From Laedolimicola sp934402125 (GTDB lineage Bacteria; Bacillota; Clostridia; Lachnospirales; Lachnospiraceae): 64,000 nucleotides of DNA. A program made the translations under genes and the position numbers. Shown here in pieces: positions 14,994 through 24,363 of this stretch; position 1 is the first letter of the stretch; every line of letters begins with the position of its first letter. The stretch lies in contig NZ_JBQHTG010000002.1 of assembly GCF_052065835.1 (NCBI RefSeq), forward strand, positions 1 to 64,000. Reading direction: 5' to 3'. The notes below the pieces were generated by a model. That model ran no database searches, was not told where the DNA came from, and saw only the letters and a program-made list of their open reading frames with translations.

Positions 14994-17243
14994 ATGGACA
15001 AAAAGTTGTACGAGCTTATGAACTGGCCGCGTATCGAGGCCCTGGTGTATTCGGAGGAAGATGAGCCTCAGGAGATCCTGGGACCCCATAAGGTAAAAGG
15101 GGGAACCCTGATACAGGCCTTTCTGCCGACAGCCGTCCGAATGGAAATAATCACAAAAGAAACAGGCGAAGCTGCGGAAATGGAAAAAGTAGACGAAGAG
15201 GGGTTTTTCGCGGCGCTGCTTCCGGGCAAAAAGCTTCCGGCCTACCATTTCCGGATTACCTATGACAACGATGTGGTACAGGAGGCAGAGGACTGCTACC
15301 GGTTCTGCCCTCAGGTATTTACGGCACAGGATCTGGAGGAGTTCGAAAAGGGCATCCACTATACCATTTATGAAAAAATGGGCGCGCACCCCATGACCGT
15401 GGACGGTGTAGAAGGCACCTATTTTGCAGTCTGGGCGCCCAATGCGGAGCGCGTCAGTGTGGTAGGAGATTTCAACCTCTGGGACGGCCGCCGCAATCCC
15501 ATGCATAAAATCCGGGAAGCAGGGATCTATGAGCTGTTTATTCCGGGATTGAAGGCCGGCTCCTGCTATAAATATGAGATTAAGACTCGCCAGGGACTGC
15601 CTATGCTGAAGGCCGACCCCTATGCCAACGGGGCACAGCTTCGTCCGGATACCGCTTCTGTAATCACCGATTTGAGCGGCTTTGCCTGGAGCGATGAGAA
15701 ATGGCTGGAGCAGCGGAAAAATACGGATTATAAGAAAGAACCGCTGCTGATCTATGAGGTACATCTGGGTTCCTGGAAAAAGCCGGAAAGGGAAGACGGG
15801 GATACAAGAGAGTTTTATACATACCGGGAGCTGGCTCCGTTGCTGGCGGCTTATGTGAAAGAAATGGGCTATACGCATGTAGAACTGATGCCGATTATGG
15901 AGCATCCGCTGGATGAATCCTGGGGCTATCAGGTAACGGGCTATTATGCGCCTACGGCCCGCTATGGTACGCCGGAGGACTTCATGTATTTCATGGATTA
16001 CCTGCACGGACAGGGGATCGGTGTGATTCTGGACTGGGTTCCGGCCCATTTCCCCAAGGACGCCTTTGGCCTGGCAGCCTTTGACGGGACCTGCCTTTAC
16101 GAGCATTTTGATCCCAGACAGGGTACGCATCCCCACTGGGGCACCCTCCTTTACAATTACGGCCGCCCCCAGGTGAAGAATTTCCTGATTGCCAATGCGC
16201 TGTTCTGGACGGAAAAGTACCATGCCGACGGTATCCGTATGGACGCGGTGGCTTCCATGCTGTATCTGGATTACGGCAAAAACGAGGGCGAGTGGGTGCC
16301 CAATATCTACGGTGGCAAGGAGAACCTGGAGGCAATCGAATTCCTGAAGCACCTGAATTCCATCTACAAGAAACGAAAGGACGGCGCTATCCTGATCGCA
16401 GAGGAATCTACGGCATGGCCGAAGGTAACCGGAGCGCTGGAGCAGGACGGGCTGGGCTTTGATTTCAAATGGAACATGGGCTGGATGAATGATTTCCTGG
16501 GCTATATGCATTACGATCCGGTATTCCGGGGTTATCATCACGGAGAACTGACCTTTAGCTTTATCTATGCCTGGAGCGAGAATTTCATCTTAAGCCTTTC
16601 CCACGACGAGGTGGTTCACGGCAAATCCCCCATGGTGGGCAAGATGCCCGGCGACCGGGATTCCCAACTCAACAACCTGAGAGCGGCCTATGGATTTATG
16701 GCGGCGCACCCGGGTAAGAAGCTGCTCTTTATGGGACAGGAGTTTGCTACCTTTGATGAGTGGAATGAGAAAGAGAGCCTAGACTGGGATCTTCTGCAAT
16801 ACCAGGATCACAGTGACATGCAGGGGTATGTAAAGGCGTTGAATGCCCTAATTAAGGCCCATCCGGCGCTTTATGAGAAGGACTGCAGTCCGGAGGGCTT
16901 CCGGTGGATCAACAATATCTCCGCCAATGAAAATATGCTGGTATTCCTGCGAAAAGCGGATGAGGAAACACTGTTAGTTGTATGTAACTTCTCCCCGCTG
17001 GTCTATGAGAAGCATAAGCTGGGCGTACCCTTTGAAGGACGCTATAAGGAGATCTTCAACAGCGATCATGAGCAGTTTGGCGGCAGCGATGTCCGCAATA
17101 AGCGTGTGAAGACCTCAAAGAAATCCGAGTGCGACGGCTTTGAGGATTCTATCGAGATTACGGTTCCGCCCATGGGAATCGCGGTATTTACCTGTACGGA
17201 GGGAAAACCGACAGCAAAGAAGGGACGTGCTAAGAACGCATGA
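14994..17243 (+). CDS. glgB: 1,4-alpha-glucan branching enzyme
   Basis: A 749-residue GH13 branching enzyme that moves alpha-1,4 glucan segments to alpha-1,6 branch points in glycogen. It has an N-terminal domain, a CBM48 (about 130-220, GTYFAVWAPNAERVSVVGDF) and the catalytic barrel with nucleophile Asp417 (DGIRMDAVASMLY). The acid/base glutamate is in AEEST (about 470), and the third aspartate in LSHDE. A lysine-rich tail ends the protein. The start at 14994 has GGAGGAG upstream. The candidate RNA structure before it may control expression. The mechanosensitive channel gene overlaps the stop by 4 bases. Confidence 0.95.
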   Translation: MDKKLYELMNWPRIEALVYSEEDEPQEILGPHKVKGGTLIQAFLPTAVRMEIITKETGEAAEMEKVDEEGFFAALLPGKKLPAYHFRITYDNDVVQEAEDCYRFCPQVFTAQDLEEFEKGIHYTIYEKMGAHPMTVDGVEGTYFAVWAPNAERVSVVGDFNLWDGRRNPMHKIREAGIYELFIPGLKAGSCYKYEIKTRQGLPMLKADPYANGAQLRPDTASVITDLSGFAWSDEKWLEQRKNTDYKKEPLLIYEVHLGSWKKPEREDGDTREFYTYRELAPLLAAYVKEMGYTHVELMPIMEHPLDESWGYQVTGYYAPTARYGTPEDFMYFMDYLHGQGIGVILDWVPAHFPKDAFGLAAFDGTCLYEHFDPRQGTHPHWGTLLYNYGRPQVKNFLIANALFWTEKYHADGIRMDAVASMLYLDYGKNEGEWVPNIYGGKENLEAIEFLKHLNSIYKKRKDGAILIAEESTAWPKVTGALEQDGLGFDFKWNMGWMNDFLGYMHYDPVFRGYHHGELTFSFIYAWSENFILSLSHDEVVHGKSPMVGKMPGDRDSQLNNLRAAYGFMAAHPGKKLLFMGQEFATFDEWNEKESLDWDLLQYQDHSDMQGYVKALNALIKAHPALYEKDCSPEGFRWINNISANENMLVFLRKADEETLLVVCNFSPLVYEKHKLGVPFEGRYKEIFNSDHEQFGGSDVRNKRVKTSKKSECDGFEDSIEITVPPMGIAVFTCTEGKPTAKKGRAKNA

Positions 17244-18139
17244 GATGGTTAGCGACCGTCGCGGACTCTTCGGAGCTCGCGACGCAGATTACCGAAAATA
17301 TAGAAAACGTAACCCAGCAGATCAGCAAAACCCAGGAGTATCTGGATAAATATCTTCCGGTGGCTATCGGCTTCGGGCTCCGGCTTCTGCTGACCGTTCT
17401 TTTATTCCTTGTGGGCAGCAGACTGATCAAGCTGGTCCGCAAAATTGTCCGTCGTTCCATGGAGCGGGCGGGAGCCGATGTGGGCGTGACCCAGTTTATG
17501 GATTCCCTGATCCGGGTACTCCTGTATTTTCTGCTGGTTATGTTTCTGGCAGATGGAATCGGAGTGGATACCACCTCGGTGATGGCCTTGGTGGGTTCCG
17601 CAGGTCTGACTATCGGTCTGGCCTTCCAGGGAAGCCTTTCCAATTTTGCGGGCGGCGTACTGATTCTGCTGATCAAGCCCTTCAAGGTAGGGGATTATAT
17701 CATCTATACCTCCGCCAACCTGGAAGGAAAGGTGACCAAGATCGAGATGTTTTACACGACCTTACTGACGGTAGACAATAAAAAGGTCGTGATTCCCAAT
17801 GGCACGCTTTCCAACAGCAGCCTGATCAATGTGACGGCGGAGGAAAAGAGACGGATCGACATTGTGGTGGGTATCGGCTATACCGCCAACCTGAAGCTGG
17901 CAAAGGAGGTCTGCCTGAGGCTTCTGGAGGAACAGCCTGCCGTTATGCAGGATCAGGATAAAATGGTGGTGGTAGACGGGCTGGCAGACAGCGCGGTGAA
18001 TCTGAAAATCTGCTGCTGGGTGCAGGCAGAGGACTACTGGACCGTCCGGTGGGATCTGATGGAGAAGATAAAGACAGCCTTCGATGAAAACGGAATCGAG
18101 ATTCCTTTTAACCAGCTGGATGTAAATCTGAAGCAGTAG
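17240..18139 (+). CDS. MscS-family mechanosensitive channel
   Basis: A 299-residue small-conductance mechanosensitive channel that vents solutes on osmotic downshock. Three membrane helices are visible (about 38-62, 87-112, 118-150); the pore helix region reads GSAGLTIGLAFQGSLSNFAG, the classical MscS pattern. The soluble vestibule follows (IKPFKVGDYI onward). It starts inside the glgB stop (ATGA) with no separate ribosome site apparent, so it is translated by coupling. Pairing with glycogen branching may link osmolyte release to carbon storage, which is inference. Confidence 0.9.
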   Translation: MRWLATVADSSELATQITENIENVTQQISKTQEYLDKYLPVAIGFGLRLLLTVLLFLVGSRLIKLVRKIVRRSMERAGADVGVTQFMDSLIRVLLYFLLVMFLADGIGVDTTSVMALVGSAGLTIGLAFQGSLSNFAGGVLILLIKPFKVGDYIIYTSANLEGKVTKIEMFYTTLLTVDNKKVVIPNGTLSNSSLINVTAEEKRRIDIVVGIGYTANLKLAKEVCLRLLEEQPAVMQDQDKMVVVDGLADSAVNLKICCWVQAEDYWTVRWDLMEKIKTAFDENGIEIPFNQLDVNLKQ

Positions 18140-18159
18140 CGGACAGGAAAAATGCAAGG

Positions 18160-18210
18160 AATAAAAGCAATACAACTTTATGTGAAAAGTTGTATTGCTT
18201 TTATTTTTTC
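18160..18210 (+). terminator. Terminator of glgB-mscS
   Basis: A perfect 20-base stem (18160-18179 with 18186-18205) with a six-base loop, followed by T-rich sequence. Confidence 0.9.
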
Positions 18211-18213
18211 TCA

Positions 18214-18267
18214 TTGACGAGTTGTGCAAACTGATGTATAAATAGAGTAGAAGCTCGTTTTAAAACG
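18214..18267 (+). promoter_or_regulatory. Promoter and palindrome before the FGGY kinase
   Basis: TTGACG (18214-18219) and TATAAA (18237-18242), spacing 17. A 12-base palindrome CGTTTTAAAACG (18256-18267) lies just after the expected start site and may be an operator. Confidence 0.65.
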
Positions 18268-18300
18268 GCAAATACACGAATAATAGTGGAGGTTAAGAGT

Positions 18301-19896
18301 GTGAATACAGTAAAAGATGCTATTTTAAATGGAAAAACATCCCTTGGTATTGAATTGGGTTCCACCCGTATCAAGGCGGTATTGGTGGATGAAAGCTACA
18401 AGGCTGTCGCAGTGGGCAATTTTGACTGGGAGAACCAGCTTCGCGACGGTATCTGGACCTATCCCCTGGATCTGGTCTGGAAGGGACTGCAGGGTAGCTT
18501 TGCTTCCTTGAAAGAGGACGTGAAGGAAAAATACGGCGCAGAGCTTACCAAGGTAGGTTCCATCGGAATCAGCGCCATGATGCACGGCTATCTGGTATTT
18601 GATAAAGACGGAAAGCAGTTGGTGCCCTTCCGCACCTGGAGAAATACCATTACCGGTGAGGCTTCCCGGGAATTGACCGAACTGTTCCAGTACAATATTC
18701 CCCAGAGATGGAGCATTGCCCATCTGTATCAGGCGATTCTGAACGGCGAGGAGCATGTGCCGGAAATTGATTTTATGACCACGCTGGCAGGCTATATTCA
18801 CTGGCAGCTGACCGGAGAGAAGACCCTGGGCGTAGGTGAGGCCTCCGGTATGTTCCCGATTGACACGGCCACCAGGCAGTTTAACGGGGAAATGCTGGAT
18901 AAGTTCCAGAATAAGGTGGCTGACAAGGGCTTTGGCTGGAAGATTCGTGAAATCCTGCCGAAGGTACAGAATGCGGGAGAGCAGGCAGGCGTGCTGACAG
19001 AGGCAGGCGCAAAGCTTCTGGATCCTTCTGGGGCTCTGGAGAGCGGTATTCCCATGTGTCCGCCGGAGGGTGACGCAGGTACCGGAATGGTGGCCACCAA
19101 CAGCGTAGCCCAGAGAACCGGTAATGTATCCGCAGGTACCTCCGTATTTGCCATGATCGTACTGGAGCATGACTTAAAGAAGGTACACCCGGAGATTGAC
19201 CTGGTAACGACGCCGGACGGCAGTCTGGTAGGTATGGTACACTGCAACAACTGTACCTCCGATCTGAACGCCTGGGTAGGACTTTTCAAGGAATTTGCCG
19301 AGAGCTTTGGCATGAAGGTAGATATGAACGAGCTGTTCGGCACCCTGTACCGCAAGGCCCTGGAGGCAGATAAGGACTGCGGCGGACTGCTGGCATACAA
19401 CTATTTCTCCGGCGAGCATCTGACAGGATTCGAAGAGGGAAGACCGCTGTTTGTCCGCACACCGGACGCGAAGCTTACGCTGGCAAACTTCATGAGAACA
19501 CATCTGTATACAGCGCTGGGCGCTTTGAAAACAGGTCTGGATATCCTGTTCAAGGAAGAGGGCGTACAGGCAGATGAGGTCATGGGTCATGGTGGACTTT
19601 TCAAGACCAAGGGCGTGGGCCAGAGTATCATGGCGGCGGCTATGGACGTTCCGGTTACCGTTATGGAGACCGCAGGAGAAGGCGGCGCTTGGGGTATTGC
19701 CCTGCTGGCAGCTTATATGAAAGAAAAGAAGAATGGCGAGAGCCTGGGCGATTACCTGAACAACCGGGTATTCGCAGGCGAGAAGGGCGAAACCCTTGCC
19801 CCGGATCCGGAGGACGTAAAGGGCTTTGACGCATTCCTGGCGCGTTACACAGAAGGTCTGGCTATCGAGCGTGTGGCTGTGGAGCATTTGAAATAA
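18301..19896 (+). CDS. FGGY-family carbohydrate kinase (AraB-like)
   Basis: A 531-residue sugar kinase of the FGGY family. The ATPase-core phosphate motif GIELGSTRIKAVLVD is at the N terminus, GNVSAGTSVFAMIV in the middle and the second adenosine motif GHGGLFKTKGVGQSIMAAA near the end. Length and motifs resemble the alternative ribulokinases of gut Bacteroides and Firmicutes more than classical xylulokinase, so L-ribulose is a likely substrate; this is inference, as no arabinose genes are nearby. The start is GTG at 18301, 8 bases after GGAGG; an in-frame GTG at 18286 precedes the ribosome site. Confidence 0.75.
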   Translation: MNTVKDAILNGKTSLGIELGSTRIKAVLVDESYKAVAVGNFDWENQLRDGIWTYPLDLVWKGLQGSFASLKEDVKEKYGAELTKVGSIGISAMMHGYLVFDKDGKQLVPFRTWRNTITGEASRELTELFQYNIPQRWSIAHLYQAILNGEEHVPEIDFMTTLAGYIHWQLTGEKTLGVGEASGMFPIDTATRQFNGEMLDKFQNKVADKGFGWKIREILPKVQNAGEQAGVLTEAGAKLLDPSGALESGIPMCPPEGDAGTGMVATNSVAQRTGNVSAGTSVFAMIVLEHDLKKVHPEIDLVTTPDGSLVGMVHCNNCTSDLNAWVGLFKEFAESFGMKVDMNELFGTLYRKALEADKDCGGLLAYNYFSGEHLTGFEEGRPLFVRTPDAKLTLANFMRTHLYTALGALKTGLDILFKEEGVQADEVMGHGGLFKTKGVGQSIMAAAMDVPVTVMETAGEGGAWGIALLAAYMKEKKNGESLGDYLNNRVFAGEKGETLAPDPEDVKGFDAFLARYTEGLAIERVAVEHLK

Positions 19897-19901
19897 AAAT
19901 A

Positions 19902-19952
19902 GAATGACGGAAAAAATCAGGACTTGTCATTCAGATACTTTTTCGCTATAAT
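19902..19952 (+). promoter_or_regulatory. Promoter of the citrate synthase gene, with overlapping hairpin
   Basis: TTGTCA (19924-19929) and TATAAT (19947-19952), spacing 17. GAATGAC (19902-19908) and GTCATTC (19926-19932) form an inverted repeat over the -35, either an operator or a weak terminator of the kinase gene. Confidence 0.7.
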
Positions 19953-20020
19953 TGAGTAAAATGTCCGCTGATTAGGGATATCCGTTTTCGTTTAACGGAC
20001 AACGAGGAGGAAGCGAAAAA

Positions 20021-21421
20021 ATGAAGAAAGACGATGTGCTGGTAGATGAGAAATTTAACAAGCTGGTAGAATACAGCAGCCGTTCCGGAAAAATCGACGT
20101 GCGGCTGTATGCGGATTATGATGTGAAACGGGGTCTGCGTGATTCCGGCGGAAAAGGTGTTCTGACCGGACTGACGGAGATTTCCGATGTGGTTTCCTTC
20201 GGCTATATCGACGGGGAGCGGGTTCCGATTGACGGCGAACTGTACTTCCAGGGCGTCAATGTGGAGGATCTGATCCGGGGCGAGGCCAACCGCCGGTTTG
20301 CTTTTGAAGAGGCAACCTATCTGCTATTATTCGGAAAGTTGCCCACCAGACAGCAGCTTCATGAATTCATCGATTTGATCGGCATTTACCGGGAACTTCC
20401 GGAAACCTTTGTCCGCGATGTTGTCATGAAGGCGCCCAGCTCCAATATGATGAACACCCTGCAGAAATGCGTGCTGACTATGTATTCCTATGATCAGAGC
20501 CCGGAGGATATCTCCATTCACAATATCCTGAAGCAGTCCCTGCAGTTGATTGCCCAGTTCCCGCTGTATTCTGTCTACGGTTATCATGCGTACCGTCATT
20601 ATCATCTGAATAAAAGCCTGATTATCCGGAATCCGAAACCGGATCTGTCCACAGCGGAGAATATCTTGCGTCTGCTTCGAAAGGACGGCCAGTATACGGA
20701 GCTGGAGGCAAAGGTGCTGGATGTAGCCCTGGTGCTGCACGCAGAGCATGGAGGCGGTAATAACTCTACCTTTACCACCCATGTAGTATCCTCGACCGGT
20801 ACTGATACCTATTCCGCGGTGGCGGCGTCCTTAGGTTCCCTGAAAGGCCCCAAGCATGGTGGCGCGAACCTGAAGGTACAGGAGATGTTCAAGGATATCA
20901 AGGCTCACGTGACCAATTGGCGGGACGAGACTATGATCGAGTCCTATCTGCAGCGGATTCTGCGGAAAGAGGCCTTTGACGGAGCTGGACTGATTTACGG
21001 AATGGGACACGCGGTTTATACGCTGTCTGACCCCCGTGCCGTGATTCTGAAGGAATACGCGAGAAAGCTTTCCGAGGAAAAGGGACTGGAGGAGGAGTTT
21101 AACCTCTATGAACGTGTGGAGCGGATCGCGGGCGAATGCCTGATGTCCGGCCGGAGACTTTTGAAGCCCGTCTGCGCCAACGTAGACTTTTACAGCGGCT
21201 TTGTATACAGTATGCTTGGTCTGCCGGAAGAACTATTTACTCCGATTTTTGCCATTTCCCGTATCTCCGGCTGGAGTGCCCACCGGATCGAGGAGATCGT
21301 CAATGTGGGCAAGATTATCCGTCCGGCATATAAGTATGTGGGCCACCATGTACCGTATCTGGATCTGGATGACAGAGCAAAGGCCTATGCGGAAGAAGAA
21401 GAGAACAAAGAGAATAAGTAA
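20021..21421 (+). CDS. Citrate synthase
   Basis: A 466-residue citrate synthase that condenses oxaloacetate and acetyl-CoA. The active-site regions are clear: HAEHGGGNNSTFTTHVV, GPKHGGANLKV and GMGHAVYTLSDPRA. It has the N-terminal extension (about 50 residues) found in clostridial enzymes. In an anaerobe it probably serves glutamate synthesis through the oxidative branch, fitting gdhA in the same region. AGGAGG precedes the ATG. It stands alone between its promoter and a terminator. Confidence 0.93.
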   Translation: MKKDDVLVDEKFNKLVEYSSRSGKIDVRLYADYDVKRGLRDSGGKGVLTGLTEISDVVSFGYIDGERVPIDGELYFQGVNVEDLIRGEANRRFAFEEATYLLLFGKLPTRQQLHEFIDLIGIYRELPETFVRDVVMKAPSSNMMNTLQKCVLTMYSYDQSPEDISIHNILKQSLQLIAQFPLYSVYGYHAYRHYHLNKSLIIRNPKPDLSTAENILRLLRKDGQYTELEAKVLDVALVLHAEHGGGNNSTFTTHVVSSTGTDTYSAVAASLGSLKGPKHGGANLKVQEMFKDIKAHVTNWRDETMIESYLQRILRKEAFDGAGLIYGMGHAVYTLSDPRAVILKEYARKLSEEKGLEEEFNLYERVERIAGECLMSGRRLLKPVCANVDFYSGFVYSMLGLPEELFTPIFAISRISGWSAHRIEEIVNVGKIIRPAYKYVGHHVPYLDLDDRAKAYAEEEENKENK

Positions 21422-21434
21422 GAGATATACGATG

Positions 21435-21491
21435 AACAGCAGGGGAAGGTATAAATTCCCCTGCTGTTTCATAAGATCCGATAATCGGATC
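21435..21491 (+). terminator. Terminator followed by a palindrome
   Basis: AACAGCAGGGGAA (21435-21447) pairs with TTCCCCTGCTGTT (21456-21468), ending the citrate synthase unit. Four bases on, GATCCGAT-A-ATCGGATC (21475-21491) is a perfect palindrome directly before the next gene. Confidence 0.75.
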
Positions 21492-21510
21492 GCGCATGGA
21501 TGTGAATACA

Positions 21511-22689
21511 ATGAAAAAACTCCTGTCCTTTTTTCTGGCCCTGTTTCTGGCCTTACAAATCCCCATTTTGTCTGTACATGCTGAAGACACAGAGGCAGCG
21601 CCGGCGGATACGCTGGGAATCTCTGCCCCGTCCGCCATTCTGATGGAAGCGTCCACCGGAACCGTGGTGTTGGAGAAGAACGCTCATGAGAAGCTGCCTC
21701 CTGCCAGTGTGACAAAGATTATGACGCTGCTATTGATTTTTGACGCCATTTCCCAGGGGAAGATTCATCCGGAGGATAGCGTGACGACCTCGGAATACGC
21801 GGCGTCCATGGGAGGCTCCCAGGTATTTCTGGAGGCAGGCGAAGCCCAGAGCGTGGATACCATGGTGAAATGTATCGCCGTGGCCTCGGCCAACGACGCT
21901 TCCGTAGCCATGGCAGAATATGTGGCCGGAACAGAGACGCTTTTTGTGGAAATGATGAATGAGCGGGCCAGGGGGCTTGGCATGGAGGACACTCATTTTG
22001 TCAACTGCTGCGGACTGGACGCGGAGGGACACGTAACCAGCGCCTGGGATATCGCGCTTATGTCAAGGGAGCTTATCACAAAGTATCCGCAGATTCATGA
22101 TTATTCTACTATCTGGATGGAAAACATCACCCATACCACAAAGCGGGGAACGGAGGAATTCGGTCTTACCAACACCAACAAGCTGATTCGCCAGTATCCT
22201 TACGCCACCGGCCTGAAGACCGGCTCCACCAGCCAGGCGAAATTCTGCGTATCCGCTACGGCCGAAAAGGATGGACTGGAGCTGATTGCCGTGATTATGG
22301 CAGCGCCGGATCCCAAAGGGCGGTTTGCGGACGCTACGGCGCTTCTGAACTACGGCTATGCCAAATGTACCCTGTACCGGGATACGGAGGAGCTTCCGCT
22401 GGTGACAGTCGCAGTGCAAGGAGGCGTGGAGAAGGAAGCGGTCGGCGAGTACGGAGGCAGCTTTTCTTATCTGAGCACCACAGGCCGGGACTTGACCGGA
22501 ATCGAAAAAAAGTGGTATGCTAAAACAGAAATAGAGGCTCCGGTGGAGAAGGGACAGATGATTGGGAAGCTGGTTTATTACCTAGACGGCGAGGAGCTGG
22601 GAGAAATTGGAATCATAGCAAAAGAAGCGGTTGACAGGGCGGATTATCTGCATTATGTGAAGCAGGGACTGTCCTACTGGCTTTTGTAG
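21511..22689 (+). CDS. D-alanyl-D-alanine carboxypeptidase (DacF-type)
   Basis: A 392-residue S11 low-molecular-weight penicillin-binding protein that trims terminal D-alanine from peptidoglycan stem peptides. A signal peptide (1-24, cut near SVHA-ED) is followed by SVTK with Ser66 and Lys69, SAN in VASANDASVAMAEY and the KTG triad in LKTGSTSQAK. A PBP5-C-like beta domain and a C-terminal amphipathic stretch follow. The start at 21511 is chosen for the signal peptide; no strong ribosome site is visible and ATG at 21496 is an alternative. A second, related gene lies at 35791; in this family one copy often serves the spore cortex. Confidence 0.9.
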   Translation: MKKLLSFFLALFLALQIPILSVHAEDTEAAPADTLGISAPSAILMEASTGTVVLEKNAHEKLPPASVTKIMTLLLIFDAISQGKIHPEDSVTTSEYAASMGGSQVFLEAGEAQSVDTMVKCIAVASANDASVAMAEYVAGTETLFVEMMNERARGLGMEDTHFVNCCGLDAEGHVTSAWDIALMSRELITKYPQIHDYSTIWMENITHTTKRGTEEFGLTNTNKLIRQYPYATGLKTGSTSQAKFCVSATAEKDGLELIAVIMAAPDPKGRFADATALLNYGYAKCTLYRDTEELPLVTVAVQGGVEKEAVGEYGGSFSYLSTTGRDLTGIEKKWYAKTEIEAPVEKGQMIGKLVYYLDGEELGEIGIIAKEAVDRADYLHYVKQGLSYWLL

Positions 22690-22734
22690 ACGAATTTCCG
22701 AGAGTAATCTTGAAGAGAAAGGAAGAAAATACCG

Positions 22735-23521
22735 ATGAATTTTCTGATTTTAGATGTGGGAACCTCCAGCATGCGGGGGATCCTGTTCCGCACGAATGGA
22801 GAAATGCTGCATACGGTGCAGAAGACCTATCAGGTTATTACGCTGGATCAGGGGTGAGTGGAGCAGAACCCGCTGGATTTCAAAGACCATATGACGGCGA
22901 TTGTAAAGGAGTCCGCAGCCTGGGCAGCAGAGAAGGGGGAAGCTCTGTGAGCTTCACGCGCCGGGCAGCATTCTCGGACGGGTTACAAAGCTGTTTTCGG
23001 AAGAAACGGGGCTGAAGGAAGGTACGCCGGTGATCAGCGCCGGAGGCGATCAGCAGTGCGGTATGCTGGGACAGGGCGTGGTAAAGGACGGCCAGGTATC
23101 CCTGACCCTGGGCACAGGCGGCTTTCTTCTGACCACCTGTAAGGAGGTGCCGGAGAATCTGGACTGGGATGTGGTCTGCAACGCTTCGTCGGCAGCGGGA
23201 AATTATATTCTGGAGGCCAATATGCTGACCTGCACCTCTGCCATGGAATGGTGTAAGCGCAATTTCTTCCGGGAGGAATCAGATTTTTACGGCAGACTGG
23301 ACGGTATCGGCATGGAAATCGCCAATAACATCGCTTCCTTTGAAAAGTACGTGCCGCTCCAGAAGATCCTGATTAACGGCGGGCTGTCCAAATGCGAGGC
23401 CTTCGAGCGGATCCGCGAGGGCGTCAGAGCGAAGGAATACACGGTGAATAAGGAAAAGCACGAAGTGTATGAGAAGCTGCGGGCAAAGATGACGGAAAGA
23501 TACAGACGGGAAAATGTGTAA
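22735..23521 (+). pseudogene. Decayed FGGY sugar kinase
   Basis: The remains of an FGGY kinase. It opens well (MNFLILDVGTSSMRGILFRT, the phosphate-1 motif) but has TGA at codon 41 (22855-22857) and again at 22948-22950. The reading then continues in the +1 frame from about 22940 (KLCELHAPGSILGRV, then PVISAGGDQQCGMLGQG and ILINGGLSKCEAFERI). Roughly 130-150 residues between the halves are missing, and the C terminus looks shortened too. The intact relative would have been about 500 residues. The exact sugar is unknown. The 163-residue C-terminal frame (23030-23521) is unlikely to be functional. Confidence 0.85.
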
Positions 23522-23550
23522 TTGCATTTCCCGGGGAAATATGGTACGCT
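23522..23550 (+). promoter_or_regulatory. Possible promoter, leaderless arrangement
   Basis: TTGCAT (23522-23527) and TACGCT (23545-23550), spacing 17, with the ATG of the next gene at 23557, where transcription would start. No ribosome site lies between. Confidence 0.4.
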
Positions 23551-23556
23551 ATCCTC

Positions 23557-24363
23557 ATGTCTGATTTTAAAATTTTTGAATACGAAATAAATACTGCAAA
23601 GCTCCCGGCCGGTTCTACTGGGCCGGTCTTTGTTATGCTTGCGGATCTTCACAACCACAGCTATGGACCGGAAAATGAGCGGCTTGCAGAGGCTATTTTC
23701 GCTCAGAAGCCGGACGGGGTGCTGGTGGCGGGCGATCTGCTGATAGGATGCCCGGGAGTGGATTTTACACCGGCGCTGGAGCTGATACGCCGTCTTCGGG
23801 AGGGCGGGCTTCCGGTTTTCTATGGAAATGGCAACCATGAGTACCGGATGCGTCTGCACCCGGAGTTTTATGGAACGATGTATACAGAATACACAGGAGC
23901 GCTTCGGGAGTATGGAGTGAAGCCGCTGGAAAATGAGAAGGCGTCATTTTCCGCAAAGGGTCTGGATATGGAGATCTACGGCTATGAACTTCCGGAGTTT
24001 TATTATAAGAAGTTCTGCAGGGCCATATTTCACCGGGAGGATCTTACGAAGGCGCTGGGAAAGCCGGATCCCAGGAAGTACAATATCCTACTGGCTCACA
24101 ATCCCATTTATTTTGACACCTATGCCGGATGGGGCGCGGATTTGACTGTGTCCGGCCATCTGCATGGAGGAATTATCCGGATTCCGGGGATTGGCGGGCT
24201 CATTACGCCACAGGCGAAATTATTTCCCAGATATGACGCGGGCCATTTTCGGAAGGCCGAAAAAGATCTGGTGGTCAGCCGGGGTCTGGGCACCCATACC
24301 GTGAATATCCGGATTTTCAATCCGCCGGAGCTGTCGGTGATCCGTGTGAAGGGAGCAAGATAA
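23557..24363 (+). CDS. Metallophosphoesterase
   Basis: A 268-residue calcineurin-like phosphoesterase. All metal motifs are present: ADLHNH (Asp30, His32), AGDLL, GNGNHE, the His of LLAHNP and SGHLHGG. It has no signal peptide, so it is cytoplasmic or membrane-peripheral; YkuE/YaeI-like enzymes are the nearest group I know. There is no Shine-Dalgarno before the ATG, and the candidate promoter places the transcript start at or near the ATG. Its stop overlaps the scpA start by one base (TAATG), so it heads an operon with scpA and scpB. Confidence 0.85.
   Translation: MSDFKIFEYEINTAKLPAGSTGPVFVMLADLHNHSYGPENERLAEAIFAQKPDGVLVAGDLLIGCPGVDFTPALELIRRLREGGLPVFYGNGNHEYRMRLHPEFYGTMYTEYTGALREYGVKPLENEKASFSAKGLDMEIYGYELPEFYYKKFCRAIFHREDLTKALGKPDPRKYNILLAHNPIYFDTYAGWGADLTVSGHLHGGIIRIPGIGGLITPQAKLFPRYDAGHFRKAEKDLVVSRGLGTHTVNIRIFNPPELSVIRVKGAR

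Noticed and set aside
21449..21511. A second promoter for the first carboxypeptidase gene
   Set aside because: The short gap is filled by a terminator and a palindrome; no convincing -35/-10 pair for sigma-A or a sporulation sigma factor was found.
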